Shown piece by piece: positions 10,784-21,821 of a stretch of 64,000 bases of DNA; within the stretch, counting starts at the first letter, position 1, and each line of letters begins with the position of its first letter. The stretch is taken from NCBI RefSeq assembly GCF_027595985.1, contig NC_073305.1, positions 87,724,626-87,788,625 on the forward strand. The letters are read 5' to 3'. The position numbers and the translations under genes are program-made. This DNA comes from Sorex araneus (lineage: Eukaryota; Chordata; Mammalia; Eulipotyphla; Soricidae). The notes under the pieces were generated by a model that worked only from the letters and a program-made list of their open reading frames with translations, did not search any database and was not told the DNA's origin.

Positions 10784-11262
10784 ATGAAGATTTTCCTGGA
10801 GTACGTGACCACTCATTCACCTAGATCAGCATTTCCCAAAGTGGAGGATAACACTCCCCAGGGTATGTTAGGACAATGAGGGGGTGGGGTGTAGGGCAAT
10901 GAGTGGGGTAGGGGTGGGGCTGAGTAGTTCTTTTTCTGGAAAGGGGGTTGTACATAGAGCCAAATGAAACGTTCATTCTAGATTCTTTAAATCACTCTTT
11001 GGATTAAATAGACCATCCCTTGAGTAAATCATATTAAACCCCAGTAGAGCTGTCTCTATGGGCACAATACTGGTCTCTATGGAGGGACTTATCCTGAAAC
11101 TGCCCTTTGTAAACTGTCATTATAGTTTGAATGGTTATAACTGACCATTCAATGACATTATGGACTATCCATTCCCTGAGGTAAAAAAAAAAACAAACCT
11201 CTGGTTTCAAAAAATACCAAAAATAATTCTGCTATTCTTGAGCAACTGGTATGTCTTTACTC
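10784..11262. other. Unique intron sequence
   Basis: No gene or recognised family; contains a GGGGTGGGG-rich patch near 10880-10930. Confidence 0.4.
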
Positions 11263-11274
11263 TAGGGTACTATA

Positions 11275-11481
11275 GCACTGTCATGCACTGTCATCCTGTT
11301 GTTCATCAAGTTGCTTGAGTGGGCACCAGTAATGTCTCCATTGTGAGACTGGTTGTTACTGTTGTTGGCATATAGAATACGCCACGGGTAGCTTGCCAGG
11401 CTCTGCGTGTGGGTGGGATACTCTCGGTAGCTTGCCGGCTCTCTGAGAGGGATGGAGGAATCAAACCCGGGTCAGCCACTA
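11275..11481 (-). repeat. SINE form B, 5'-truncated, with TSD
   Basis: Antisense copy lacking the tRNA-like head. Flanked by the 12-bp duplication TAGGGTACTATA at 11263-11274 and 11482-11493, so truncation happened at insertion. Confidence 0.9.
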
Positions 11482-11493
11482 TAGGGTACTATA

Positions 11494-11724
11494 TAGGTTA
11501 TAATTGATCATGTTTCACATTTTGCTGTTAGCTAGAATCTAATATACAAAACTGATTAACATGCATTGTGAGGGCTAATTTTAACCCTATGGTTTCACGC
11601 CTTTCCCTCTTCCCTTTGTTAAGTTTTATTTCCTATGTTGTCTGAATCTTATTAGACCATTTCTTTTTAATGCCTCTGGAACAAACTGAAACACAAACAC
11701 ATTGGGAAAATGAAGATCCATGAC
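11494..11724. other. Unique intron sequence
   Basis: Short stretch with no recognised element. Confidence 0.4.
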
Positions 11725-11876
11725 AAAACATGTTATGGGTTAGAGATGAGATATGACGATAGAGGGTAGTGGTCACTAGGGAACGGACTGGTGCTGGAAC
11801 ATTGCACCCCTGAAGCTCAATCATGCGTACCTTTGTAACATACGGTGATTCAATAAAAATAAATACATAAATAAAA
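11725..11876 (+). mobile_element. L1 3' end fragment
   Basis: GACGATAGAGGGTAGTGGTC, CTGAAGCTCAATCATGCGTA, ACATACGGTGATTCAATAAA and A-rich tail. Confidence 0.75.
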
Positions 11877-12162
11877 GTTGTGAATCTTCTCTGAGTTCTA
11901 ATATAAGACTTCTTACACCAGTTAACGGTTAGAAGCCAATCTCAGATGTATCACCAACAAGTTTAATACTAAAGCCTAGAGATAAGAATATGTAGGGAGG
12001 ACAAATAAGGAAAATATTCAGAAATCAAGTCACAAAATATATTTCAAAATTCACTATCAGCCTCTCAACTCTTTAATGTTTTCTTGGTGTCAATTATAAA
12101 AAACATCTAGACTTCCTGTCTTCAATGTGATGGTGATATTTTGCTGCTACTAAAAAATACAG

Positions 12163-12345
12163 AGGCTGGAGCAATAGCACAGCGAGTAGGGCGTTTGCCT
12201 TGCATGCGGCTGACGCAGGTTCAATTCCCAGCATCCCATATGGTCCCCTGAGCATCGCCAGGAGTAATTCCTGAGTGCAAACCCAGGAGTAATCCCTGTG
12301 CACCGCCGGGTGTGACCCCCCCCAAAAAAAAAGCAAAAAAAAAAT
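12163..12345 (+). repeat. SINE form A, first of a tandem pair
   Basis: Consensus-like. The flanking AAAAAATACAG occurs on both sides, a target duplication. Confidence 0.93.
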
Positions 12346-12352
12346 ACAGCAG

Positions 12353-12545
12353 GGGCTGGAGCGATAGCACAGAGGGTAGGGTGTTTGCCTTGCACGTGGC
12401 CGACCTGGGTTCGATTCCCAGAATCCCATATGGTCCCCTGGGCACTGCAGGAGTAATTCCTGAGTGTATGAACCAGGAGTAACCCCTGTGCATTGCTGAG
12501 TGTGAACCAATAAAGCAAATAAATAAATAAATAAATAAATAAATA
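12353..12545 (+). repeat. SINE form A, second of the pair, with (AAAT)n tail
   Basis: GGGGCTGGAGCGATAGCACA to CAATAAAGCAAATAAATAAA; the A-tail has expanded to seven or eight AAAT units. Confidence 0.93.
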
Positions 12546-12552
12546 ACACAGC

Positions 12553-12652
12553 ACTGGCCCTGTCTCAACTGTCCTTGGGTGTCAGTCTCATATTATGTTA
12601 TTTTATATTCCACAAATGAGTGCAGTCATTCTATGTCTGTCCCTCTTACAGG
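12553..12652 (-). mobile_element. Inverted 5' segment of an L1 insertion
   Basis: CTGGCCCTGTCTCAACTGTC onward matches the antisense L1 seen at 57.56-57.66 kb (TGGCCCTTGTCTCTACTGTC). It is followed immediately by sense-oriented L1 3' UTR, the arrangement left by twin priming. Confidence 0.65.
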
Positions 12653-12783
12653 CGGGGAGGCGTGAGGGTGGGGATACTAGGGACATTGGTGGTAGAAAAT
12701 GTGCACTGGTAGAGGGATGGGTGTTTGATCATTGTATGACTGGAACTCAAACATGAAAGTTTTGTAACTGTATCTCACAGTGA

Positions 12784-12790
<7 letters not shown>
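12653..12790 (+). mobile_element. L1 3' end, sense segment
   Basis: GGGGATACTAGGGACATTGG to GTAACTGTATCTCACAGTGATTCA-type end. The tail is interrupted by the composite element that follows and resumes at about 13478. Confidence 0.8.
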
Positions 12791-12829
<39 letters not shown>

Positions 12830-12857
12830 CCATCATCACCATCATCACCATCATCCC
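12783..12857 (+). repeat. (TCA)n microsatellite
   Basis: About 24 units of TCA/CCA trinucleotide, the 3' tail of the composite element. Confidence 0.95.
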
Positions 12858-13480
12858 TTTGATCACCAATTTTCTCGAGCGGTCTCAGTAACATCTCCAT
12901 TCGTCCTAGCCTTGAGATTTTAGAAGCCTCTCTTTACTCGTCCTTCCCAACGGTGCCTCTTTGGAGAATCTTTCAGGGTCAGGGGAATGAGACCCATCAT
13001 TGTTACTGGTTTTGACATATGAATATGCCATGGTGAGCTTCCCAGGCTCCCCCATGTGGGCAGGAAACTCTCGGTAGCTTGCCAGGTTCTCCAAGAGGAA
13101 GAATTAGGCTATGAGCTCCTTCTGGGAGTTTGGTTTTATAGTCTCTGGATGTTGGCCTTTGATGGGATTACACGGCCGCTGGGGGCAGAGTTTCTTGCCC
13201 CTGTGCCTGGCTGTCTTCACCAGGGCCCCTCAGAGGGGGAGGGTTGAGTTTCCCTCCCCGCCCCAAGCAGAGCCCCAGTAGCCAAAGACCTCCGGAACCC
13301 AGCATAGCCATGCTCAAGGCCCCTCTTCACACGTTCAGATGAGCCTCACGCGTGAAGGAACTGGCAGAGGAACTCAGGTGTGCGGGACCCGGGCTGAGAT
13401 CTCCAAGCCTGCTCGGATCGGGACTGGGCTTCTTCTGCCCAGATCCCCCATTTTCCAGTAGCTAGGCGGTCACACACAGT
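12783..13480 (-). mobile_element. Composite retroelement: unfamiliar 5' module + SINE form C body + trinucleotide tail
   Basis: About 690 bp, oriented right to left, inserted in an L1 tail with CACAGTGATTCA at both ends. In element order: a 5' module (about 13478-13105) of unique GC-moderate sequence that I do not recognise, with GAGACTATAAAACC near its inner end; then a long-form SINE body (GGAGAACCTGGCAAGCTACC to GATGTTACTGAGACCGCTC) with the extra form C block; then a tail of GAT/GGT trinucleotides ((TCA)n on the plus strand, 12783-12855). The usual tRNA-like head is missing. No coding capacity was recognised. The 5' module could alternatively be part of an LTR or a captured unique sequence. 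Confidence 0.6.
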
Positions 13481-13545
13481 GATTCAATTATACATATATA
13501 TATGCATATATAACACAGCACTGGCCCTGTCTCAACTGTCCTTTA

Positions 13546-13547
<2 letters not shown>

Positions 13548-13582
<35 letters not shown>
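13548..13582. repeat. (TA)n microsatellite beside CILK1 exon 5
   Basis: About 16 TA units starting about 28 bases inside intron 5 from the exon 5 donor. Confidence 0.95.
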
Positions 13583-13586
<4 letters not shown>

Positions 13587-13610
13587 CCAACAGTACTTCA
13601 AATCACTTAC

Positions 13611-13690
13611 CATGTTTGTGAATAAATGCAAGACCTTGTAATATCTGATACATGATATTCCTTATAGCAGACTCAGGAAACAATTTATTT
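13611..13690 (-). CDS. CILK1: CILK1 exon 5: alpha-D/E helices before the catalytic loop
   Basis: An 80-base exon: one base completing Arg93, then residues 94-119 ([26 protein letters not shown]) and the first base of Gly120. It ends just before the HRDLKPEN catalytic loop, which must be on the next exon, outside the window. The acceptor is GTCCCATACAG|AAATAA and the donor CAAACATG|GTAAGT, a perfect consensus. A (TA)n run begins only about 28 bases after the donor, and a large composite retroelement lies just beyond it. The exon is too short and wrongly phased to appear as a long open frame. Confidence 0.96.
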
Positions 13691-13799
13691 CTGTATGGGA
13701 CACAGGAAAAAGAGTTAAAATATATAGATTAACATATGAAAACAAAATTTGTGCCTAGTCTTTATGTTTCTTTTGTTAAAAAATAATAGGGGAAAAAAG

Positions 13800-13952
13800 G
13801 GGACCAGAGAGATAGTACAGTGGGGAATGTATTGGGCATGCATGTAGCTGATATCAATTTTATCTGCTATTCAGTAAATGGTCCCCTAAACACAGAGCCA
13901 GGACTAAGTCCTGAACACAGCCAGGTGTGGTACGAAACTCCATCCCCTAAAA
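13800..13952 (+). repeat. SINE form A (old)
   Basis: GACCAGAGAGATAGTACAGT head and GCCAGGTGTGGTACGAAA end; middle strongly diverged. Confidence 0.75.
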
Positions 13953-13965
13953 AGTGCTCAGATGT

Positions 13966-14138
13966 TGGGGCTGGAGCAATAGTACAGCAAGTACTACAGT
14001 CCTTGCCTTACAAAAAGCTTACCCAGGTTCAATCCACAGCATCCCATATGGTCCCCTGAACCCACCAGAAGTGATTACGGAGTGCAGATCCAGGAGTAAT
14101 GCCTGAGCATTACGAGATGTGCCCCCCAAGCAAAAAAC
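13966..14138 (+). repeat. SINE form A
   Basis: GGGGCTGGAGCAATAGTACA to CCCCCCAAGCAAAAAAC. Confidence 0.9.
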
Positions 14139-14139
14139 T

Positions 14140-14392
14140 GCACTGCATTGTAGCACTGTGGTCCCGTTGTTCATCAACTTGCTTGAGCGGGCACCAGTAA
14201 TGTCTCCATTGTGAGATTTGTTGTTATTATTTTTGGCACATCGAATATGCCATAGATAGCTTGCCAGGCTCTGCTGTGCAGGCAGGATACTCTTGGTAGC
14301 TTGCTGGGCTCTCTGAGAGGGACGGAGAAATCGAACCAGGGTCGGCTGCAAGCAAGGCAAATGCCCTACCCACTGTGCTATCGCTCCAGTCC
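14140..14392 (-). repeat. SINE form B
   Basis: Antisense full copy ending TATCGCTCCAGTCC, placed directly against the A-tail of the preceding SINE. Confidence 0.92.
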
Positions 14393-15230
<838 letters not shown>

Positions 15231-15724
15231 CTAAAATGGAAGGAGGGAAAATACCAAGAAGTTAAGAAAAGATTTACTGCTGAAAAGAAAAGCAATCCCA
15301 TGGATAATTAAAACAATTCTATAACCACAAGAATGTACAGACTATATTTTTTGCTTAGATTAATTAATTTGTGATTATAGCTTAGGTAGAACAGTTAGAT
15401 GGTGTTCACAGTTCTGCTCTTGGCGTACAAAGTTACTGCAACTTCACCACCACCAAAGAACTTCAGAGCCTCCACCACTGACCTTGTTCCTCCTGTCGCC
15501 TGCTCCCTCCTCCGTCCCCCTCGCCTCCCTGCTGAGTAACCTCAGTTTCATAAACCAAATGTTACTGTCTGTTCCCTTTCTTAAAACTTTCTATAAAACC
15601 ACTGGTGAACGAGACCAACACCTATTTGTCCTTCTTCCTCTCAATGACTTTTCTCGCTTTGATACTATGATCCTCCCTCCAGTTCCAACCACACTGCTAT
15701 GACACAGTTCATAGTTCATCCACA
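15231..15724. other. Unique sequence of CILK1 intron 3
   Basis: About 490 bp upstream of exon 4. No recognised element. Confidence 0.45.
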
Positions 15725-15901
15725 TTTTTTTCTTTTTGGCTGTTGGGCCACACCCAGCAATACTCGGGGATGACTCCTGGCTCTGCACTCAGGAATCACT
15801 CCTGACGGTGCTTGAGGGACCATATCGGATGCCAGGGATTGAACCCAGGTTGGCAGCATGCAAGGCAAGCTCCCTACCCACTGTGCTATCTCTCCGGCCC
15901 C
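15725..15901 (-). repeat. SINE form A
   Basis: GGGCCACACCCAGCAATACTC to TGCTATCTCTCCGGCCCC; moderately diverged. Confidence 0.9.
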
Positions 15902-16267
15902 TTTACTGACAATTTTACTCAAAAGTATTTCACTAAAGTTGACAGTCACTTCCTGTGGAAGCCTCTTTTGTTTGAGTCTAAGGTGAGTCCGGAGCTCACT
16001 GGCATTTCCAGTGCACCCAGCAGTGAGCCAGGACTAAGCTAGGTGCACTCTCTCCTGTGAGGAAGTTCATGCCATGAGAGCAGTCAGAGGGAACGAGTAA
16101 AGGAAAATGAGGCTTTGGCTGTTCTGTGTTACAGAAAGCAGCTGCTCAGGCTCAGATGACCAACTCACAGCCTTCAGCCAGCCTCAACAGGGAATGAATC
16201 ACACAGACGCTTGCTGGCCTGCTCCTCCCAACTCTCACCTGACTCATAGGGTCTGTGGGTCATAGAC
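15902..16267. other. Unique intron sequence
   Basis: No recognised element. Confidence 0.4.
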
Positions 16268-16402
16268 CACTTTTGGTTGGGGGGCCACACCTGGCTCAGT
16301 GCATAGGGTTCATTCCTGGCTGGGCTCGGGGGACCATCTGTGATGCTCAGGATTGAACTGGGGTGGGCCACATGCAAGGTAAGTGCCTTAATCTTGGGCC
16401 CC
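16268..16402 (-). repeat. SINE form A (old)
   Basis: GGGGGCCACACCTGGCTCAG, GGATTGAACTGGGGTGGGCC, CATGCAAGGTAAGTGCC. Confidence 0.75.
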
Positions 16403-16974
16403 CAAGATTCTAAAGGGGGAGAAAGAGGATCTTATCTTATCGATAAAAGTCTTCCTTTCATTGAAGACCCTGAAAGTGAGATGTAAGAAACGTAAGACAG
16501 ATATCTGCTTTCAAGAACAACGGAGACAAAACAACAATAACTAAGTCAAGGAGTTGGCTCCGAAAATGGCGCGTGATTCTGATTATTCCCCCTTGCACAG
16601 AGGTAGCTTAGCTCGTCCCAGGACATACAATGCAGTCCTGCCATGTGTAAACTATTCTCTGTTTGCATTGTTACTTGTGCCAGGGGTGAACAAATACCCG
16701 TTTGTATCCGTGAGCGGCAGTCCGGTGGCACAGCCAAGTCAGCTGCGGGTCTGCTCACAGGAAGTCTGCAAGGGTCACCTTGGCTGGCAGGATGAACCCC
16801 TTCATTCCAAAAGCCCTTTCCCTATAAAGAGTGACCTTAAGGGTGGGGGTGGGCGGTGGAGGGTAATTAAGATAGAGGAGGGTCCCCTATGACAACACTA
16901 CTTAGAAACGATCACTCTGGACAAGAACTGAGTGTTGAAAGCAGGTCAAGAAATATACATAATAACCTTTTAGC
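16403..16974. other. Unique intron sequence
   Basis: Intron 3 sequence with no recognised family. Confidence 0.4.
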
Positions 16975-17000
16975 ATCTGTACTGCAAACTATAATGCCTG

Positions 17001-17051
<51 letters not shown>

Positions 17052-17250
17052 AGGGAAGAAGGGAGAGGGAGAGAGAGAGAGAGAGAGGGGGAGGAAGGGA
17101 GATAGAGAAGGGGTGGGGGTGGCTTGGAGGGTTTGGAGGGAAACTGGGGCCAGTGGTGCTGGGAAATGGACTGGTGGAGGGATGGGTGCTGGAACACTGA
17201 CTGAAACCCAATCATGAACAGCTTTGCTAAAAAATAAATTTTAAAAATCA
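16975..17250 (+). mobile_element. L1 3' UTR with (GA)n
   Basis: TACTGCAAACTATAATGCC, a long (GA)n/(GGGA) tract at 17003-17106, then GGGCCAGTGGTGCTGGGAAA and AATCATGAACAGCTTTGC with A-tail. Confidence 0.82.
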
Positions 17251-17944
17251 ATATGTCTAAGAAAAATTTAAAAAGAATGTGTTTGATAATAACTCATAAA
17301 GCTTTTTTAATCTGTGAATTCCCTTTAAGGAAAAAAAAACACTTTTTCACAAAATAAACACAATGACTAAAGATGATAGTGTTGAACTGAACATAACATG
17401 TGCGGGGACATTCGGTAATAATGAGGAGCCCCAGGGATCGGAGCTTAGGGATGCACGATGCGATCAAGTTACGTCCAGCAGCTGGGAAGAGAGAAGAAAT
17501 ATGGCCAGTGAGTGAGAACAAAGAATCCTTCTGGAAATTTGTTTCCTGAAGGGCAGGTCCCTGCCAAGACGCCTTTCCGGCAGGAAGTCCTCAGCTGTCT
17601 GGGCCAACTGGCCAGATCCTTCTAGAATGACCCAATGGGGCAGATCACTTCTTTCAGTTAAGAGTCCTCCTTCTCCAGGGCAACAGACACAAGTGTTGCT
17701 CAGCCTGGGAGTTGTCATGGGACTCTCAAGGACCTCGGCCATTTTCCTGACGAGGGCAGACTCCTCCAAGGGAAAAGACACTTTTTCAAGTTCTCCAAGA
17801 ACAGACTAAGAACAGGCTTTCAATTCTTTGCCCAAAGTACATTTTGAGCATGGATCACTGGTCTGTCAGATGGCAGGCTGTGGCTCTAGTTTCAAAGTGG
17901 GTCCCAAGGGCAACTGATAGTCTCTATTACTTGCACATAAAAAA
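17251..17944. other. Unique intron sequence
   Basis: No recognised element; no exon. Confidence 0.4.
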
Positions 17945-18063
17945 ATAGGCATGGAGAGAGTGCAGAAGTCGGGGCGCATGCAAGGGGTTTGATCCCAGGC
18001 CTCACCTGGCCTTCTGAGCATGGCGGAAAGAAGTCTCGGGGCACCCTGGGGTGTGGCTTGCTT
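17945..18063 (+). repeat. SINE fragment (old)
   Basis: GGCATGGAGAGAGTGCAGAA and GGGGTTTGATCCCAGGCCTC, then CTGGGGTGTGGC; internal deletion. Confidence 0.55.
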
Positions 18064-18071
18064 ACAATAAC

Positions 18072-18252
18072 AGATAAACCTTTTGCTTTTCAGGTCACAC
18101 CCGGCAATGCACCGGGGTTACTCCTGGCTCTGCACTCAGGAATTACTCCTGGTGGTGCTCAGGGGACCATATGGGATGCTGGGAATCGAACCTGGGTCAG
18201 TCCTGTGAAAGGCAAACGCCCTACCCACTGTGCTATATATAGCTCCAGCCCC
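18072..18252 (-). repeat. SINE form A
   Basis: CAGGTCACACCCGGCAATGC to ATATAGCTCCAGCCCC. Confidence 0.93.
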
Positions 18253-19124
18253 CAGATGAGACTTCTACGGACCAGGGCAACCCCATCTAAGGGACAAGCA
18301 TGAACTCATGGAAGGGAGAAAAAAGTATTTTAAAGATTTTCAAGAGCAGAATTCTAGACAAGGGATAGAGGGCCTCCAGTTCTTAGCCTGAGGTATGCTT
18401 TGAGCAGGATTTTCAGGAGGTGAAAGAAGCCAGTCACAAAGACAGACAGACAGACAGACAGACAGAACGGGTCTAGATTTCTAGCAGAGTATAGCTCACT
18501 GGGACAAAGTGGGAAGGTGGACAGGCGAGAGTTCAAGGGGGTGGGGCACAGGCTCTGCCAGAATGTGGGTTTGACTGCGGGCAAAACCCCAGGCACCATC
18601 GGCAGCAGCACCTGAGTCCTGCCAGGTGTGACCCCACCAACTAACAAAAAGAAGTCAGAGGGAGGTTTTTTTTTTGGGGGGGGGGGCACGGTTGGGGATT
18701 CATGGCAGGGGAGGGTGGTGGGGGTGGTTAATGTCGAATGGGAACAGCTTCAGTTTTGCGACGAGAGGAATGGCTGTGTAATATGCTCACTGAACTGACT
18801 CATTTCAACAGGTCATAACAGAAACTGTTATATATTTTCAGCACAATTTGCAAGAAACAGGACGTCAGTGGGAAAGAACTGCAATCTGAATTAATCTAAG
18901 GTTGGAATTATAGTACTATACCCGGCACAGTACACTCACTCACATACTCTCTGGCATAGCACTTTCCTGCTTTCTGCTGTCAGCTACCGAATTGCTATGG
19001 CTTGTCCCCGTCTGGCTTCAGTGCTGTCACACAAACAGAACAATTCTACCAACTTTAAACCTAAGGATGTTTAAAACTATTCCATCAACTATGCATCTGT
19101 TTTCCCCAGAGCACCAATAAATAC
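18253..19124. other. CILK1 intron 3, mostly unique
   Basis: Contains a (GACA)n run at 18439-18467, a SINE-like end near 18595-18640 and a G run at 18675. Otherwise unrecognised. Confidence 0.45.
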
Positions 19125-19179
19125 CTTGACCTCCCGAAGGTTCATGCATTCCTCCCAGGAATAAAACTTTCTTTTCATT
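19125..19179 (-). CDS. CILK1: CILK1 exon 3: alpha-C helix
   Basis: A 55-base exon: one base finishing Lys34, then 18 codons reading MKRKFYSWEECMNLREVK (residues 35-52). This is the segment after the ATP lysine and the alpha-C helix; the LREV glutamate (E50) is the salt-bridge partner of K33. The acceptor is TCTCTTTCAG|AATGAA at 19180 and the donor GTCAAG|GTATTT at 19124. Both are canonical and the exon ends in phase 0, which fits exon 4. The longest open frame covering the segment runs in a different frame, so the exon is recognised by its residues and splice sites and not by ORF length. Confidence 0.95.
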
Positions 19180-19445
19180 CTGAAAGAGAAGAGACAAGTA
19201 ACATCCTGAGTTCCAGTAACAGGCCAAATTTTATTTTATTTATATTTTTAAAATATGTGTTCATTCTGAACAGTGAGCAAAATTGGTTTCAGTTCACATC
19301 TGGATTATACTAAGATTCAGAGTAAAAAAAAACAAAAAACATTTTTGGCAATGCAATCAATTCTACATCATCAAATCACTTAGCAGAGGTGGTGCAGCAC
19401 AGTGCAAAGAAAAGAGAGCTGGGTCGCAGGGAAGCCTACCTACCA

Positions 19446-19612
19446 GGGGCTGGAGCGATAGCACAGCGGGTAGGGCGTTTGCCTGGCCCTCAGCTGGCCT
19501 GGGTTCGATTCCCAGCATCCCATATGGTCCCCTGAGCACTTCCAGGAGTAATTCCTGAGTGCATGAGCCAGGAGTAACCCCTGTGCATCGCCGGGTGTGA
19601 CCCAAAAAGGAA
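19446..19612 (+). repeat. SINE form A (young)
   Basis: GGGGCTGGAGCGATAGCACA to GGGTGTGACCCAAAAAGG; in intron 2, about 270 bp upstream of exon 3. Confidence 0.95.
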
Positions 19613-19867
19613 AAAAAAAAGCCTAACTATGAACCAGCCCACTTGATTCGGAGAGAACTCCTTCAGGCTTACTTTATTTAGACCAGACACATCTGACAGA
19701 AGTTTCTGTACAAGAGAGAACGCTCTACATTATCCAGCATGGTAGCCACTCGTTACATGCTGCCACTGAGCACTTGGAATGTGACTGTGCAACTTAGCAA
19801 CTGAGTTTGCTTTTGTTTTTGGAGGGCTTACTTTTTCTTTTTATTATTATTTGTTTTGGTGTGATTC

Positions 19868-20140
19868 GTTTGTTTGGTTTTGGAGCCACACCTGGCTGTG
19901 CCCAGGGCTTACTCCGGACTCTGCATGCATGGATCACTCCTGGCGGGCTTGGGGGACCTTATCAAACCTGTGCTGGCCACATGCAAGGCAAGCGCCCCAC
20001 TCTCGCACTATCACTCAGGTCCCTGGTTTTGTTTTCATTTTCATTACTCCCGGCTCTGCACTCAGGGATCACTCCTGGCAGGGCTCACCCATATGCAGTG
20101 CTGGGGATTGAACACATGTCAGCAGCATGCAAGAACACAG
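19868..20140 (-). repeat. Two antisense SINE form A copies (old)
   Basis: A fuller copy at 19868-20022 (GGAGCCACACCTGGCTGTGC) and a fragment at 20040-20140 (ACTCCCGGCTCTGCACTCAG ... ATTGAACACATGTCAGC). Confidence 0.75.
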
Positions 20141-20143
20141 GCC

Positions 20144-20330
20144 TGGGGCCAGAGCGATAGCACAGCGGGTAGGGCGTTTGCCTTGCACGCGGCCGACCCG
20201 GGTTCGATCCCCGGCATCCCATATGGTCCTCCAAGCACTGCCAGGAGTAATTCCTGAGTGCAAAGCCAGGAGTGATCCCTGAGCATCGCTGGGTGTGACC
20301 CAAAAAGCAAAAAAAAAAAAAAAAAACAAA
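20144..20330 (+). repeat. SINE form A (young)
   Basis: GGGGCCAGAGCGATAGCACA head, GGGTTCGATCCCCGGCATCC, A-tail of 20. Confidence 0.95.
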
Positions 20331-20984
20331 AAACAGCCCTTTAAACTTTTTAAACTCAACAGGTACTTTTCTGCCCTGAGTTTTCATGTGATGTTCAACC
20401 CTTATTGCACTAAATTCTATTTGTCCTTTAGATTGTGGGTGAAATATCCTTTCACTTTGGGAGGGTTTCCCGACACCCTGGACTAGATGAGGACACTTTG
20501 AGGTTTAGTCCTAGAAGACCTGCTCATGTTTCATTGCACACTGCACGAGACATGATTAACGGCCTGCTTTCCCGTTATAATGTCAGTCTGTAAGGGAAGC
20601 CCCATTCATCATTGGTTTTTAAGTGCCTGGTGGAGTCTCTGCACATGGGAAGGGCTGACTCATATTTGGGACAAGAATAAAGAATTTGTCACTAACCGGG
20701 AGACAATGTGACATTGGGACTGAGCATCAGAGTGGAGAGATGGACCTAGTTTGTCATTTGTCAAAGGTGACGTATTGGGGAAATCAGGTAACTTGTCTAT
20801 TGGTTCCTTCTAGCCCTGTCCCATGGATTTTATAGGGCTGCTGTGAGGTTTACATGACAGCAGCGACAGGGGTTGAAGCACAGTCAAGATACAACCTTGA
20901 AATTTGGATTTCTGGTGCATTCCCTCTACTCAGTCTTTAGGTATGGAATGGATTGGCAGACTTTTTTTTTAATTGGAAGAAGAG
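20331..20984. other. Unique intron sequence
   Basis: About 650 bp of CILK1 intron 2. No certain repeat. Confidence 0.4.
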
Positions 20985-21106
20985 AGAACTTTCGGGTCAC
21001 ACCTGATAGTGCTCAGGGTTTCTTCCTGGCTCTGTGCTCAGGGGACCAGAGAGGCTGGCAGCATGCACAAGGCGAGTGCCTTAACCCCTGAACTATCCTC
21101 CAGCCC
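20985..21106 (-). repeat. SINE form A (old, deleted)
   Basis: CGGGTCACACCTGATAGTGC, then GGCTCTGTGCTCAGGGGACC and GCAGCATGCACAAGGCGAG. Confidence 0.75.
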
Positions 21107-21506
21107 AGAAAACTTTTTAAAATAAAGGGCCAGAGAGTGCAGATCTTAGGTTTCTCAGGCCACCTGGTCTCTGCTGCAACTCAGTTTTGTAGCTAGAGTG
21201 TGGGTGCACGCACAGACCAAATAGAAAGGTTTGTGTTCCCATGAAACTTCATTTATGGGAACTAACTTGAGTTTCTTACAATGTTCAATGTGTCCCATCC
21301 TCCTTTTGAGCCGCTTATCCCCCCAGCCATTTAAAACCCCATTCTTCATTCATAGGCTATACAGAACCATAAAACGGAGTGGAATTGGCCAATGGGTTAT
21401 AGTGAGCCATGCCCGGAACAGAAGCGTCCGGTACTGCACGGCCCAACAGGGGAGTAAATAGCACTTAAATTCTTCATGGCATTTAAATGAAAAATTTTAG
21501 TTCTGG
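21107..21506. other. Unique intron sequence
   Basis: No recognised element. Confidence 0.4.
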
Positions 21507-21662
21507 GGGGCCAGAATAGTAGTACAGAGGGTAAGGCACCTGACTTGCATGCAGGCATCCCATATGCTCCCCTGAGCCCACCACAAGTGATCCCGGAGTG
21601 TAGAACCAGGAGTAACCCCCCCTGAGCAAAACTGGGTGTCCCCCTGCCCCCCCACAAAAAAA
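21507..21662 (+). repeat. SINE form A (old, internal deletion)
   Basis: GGGCCAGAATAGTAGTACAG; the B-box region is deleted and the body resumes at GCATCCCATATGCTCCCCTG. Confidence 0.8.
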
Positions 21663-21821
21663 TTAGCTGAGGGCCAGAAAGATAGTATAGGGGTTAAGGT
21701 GCTTGCTTTTAATAAGGCCTAAATAAAGTAGGCAAAATACTAGTTATAGGAGAGATGGCTAGAGGGAATAAAGGGACCCATAGCAACCTAACTTGTTGCT
21801 CACATTAAAACTTGGGGGATT

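Noticed and set aside
10784-11262. Possible old DNA-transposon fragment (AGCATTTCCCAAAGTGGAGG)
   Set aside because: A single suggestive phrase; no terminal repeats or consistent alignment could be established by eye.
12163-12545. Closely spaced repeated units that could suggest an array such as CRISPR
   Set aside because: They are two tandem SINE insertions with A-rich tails in a mammalian intron; no short identical repeats with unique spacers.
1-13610. Search for the next CILK1 exon (HRDLKPEN, DFG, TDY)
   Set aside because: No frame on the minus strand in this interval gives these residues; the exon is presumed to lie left of the window.
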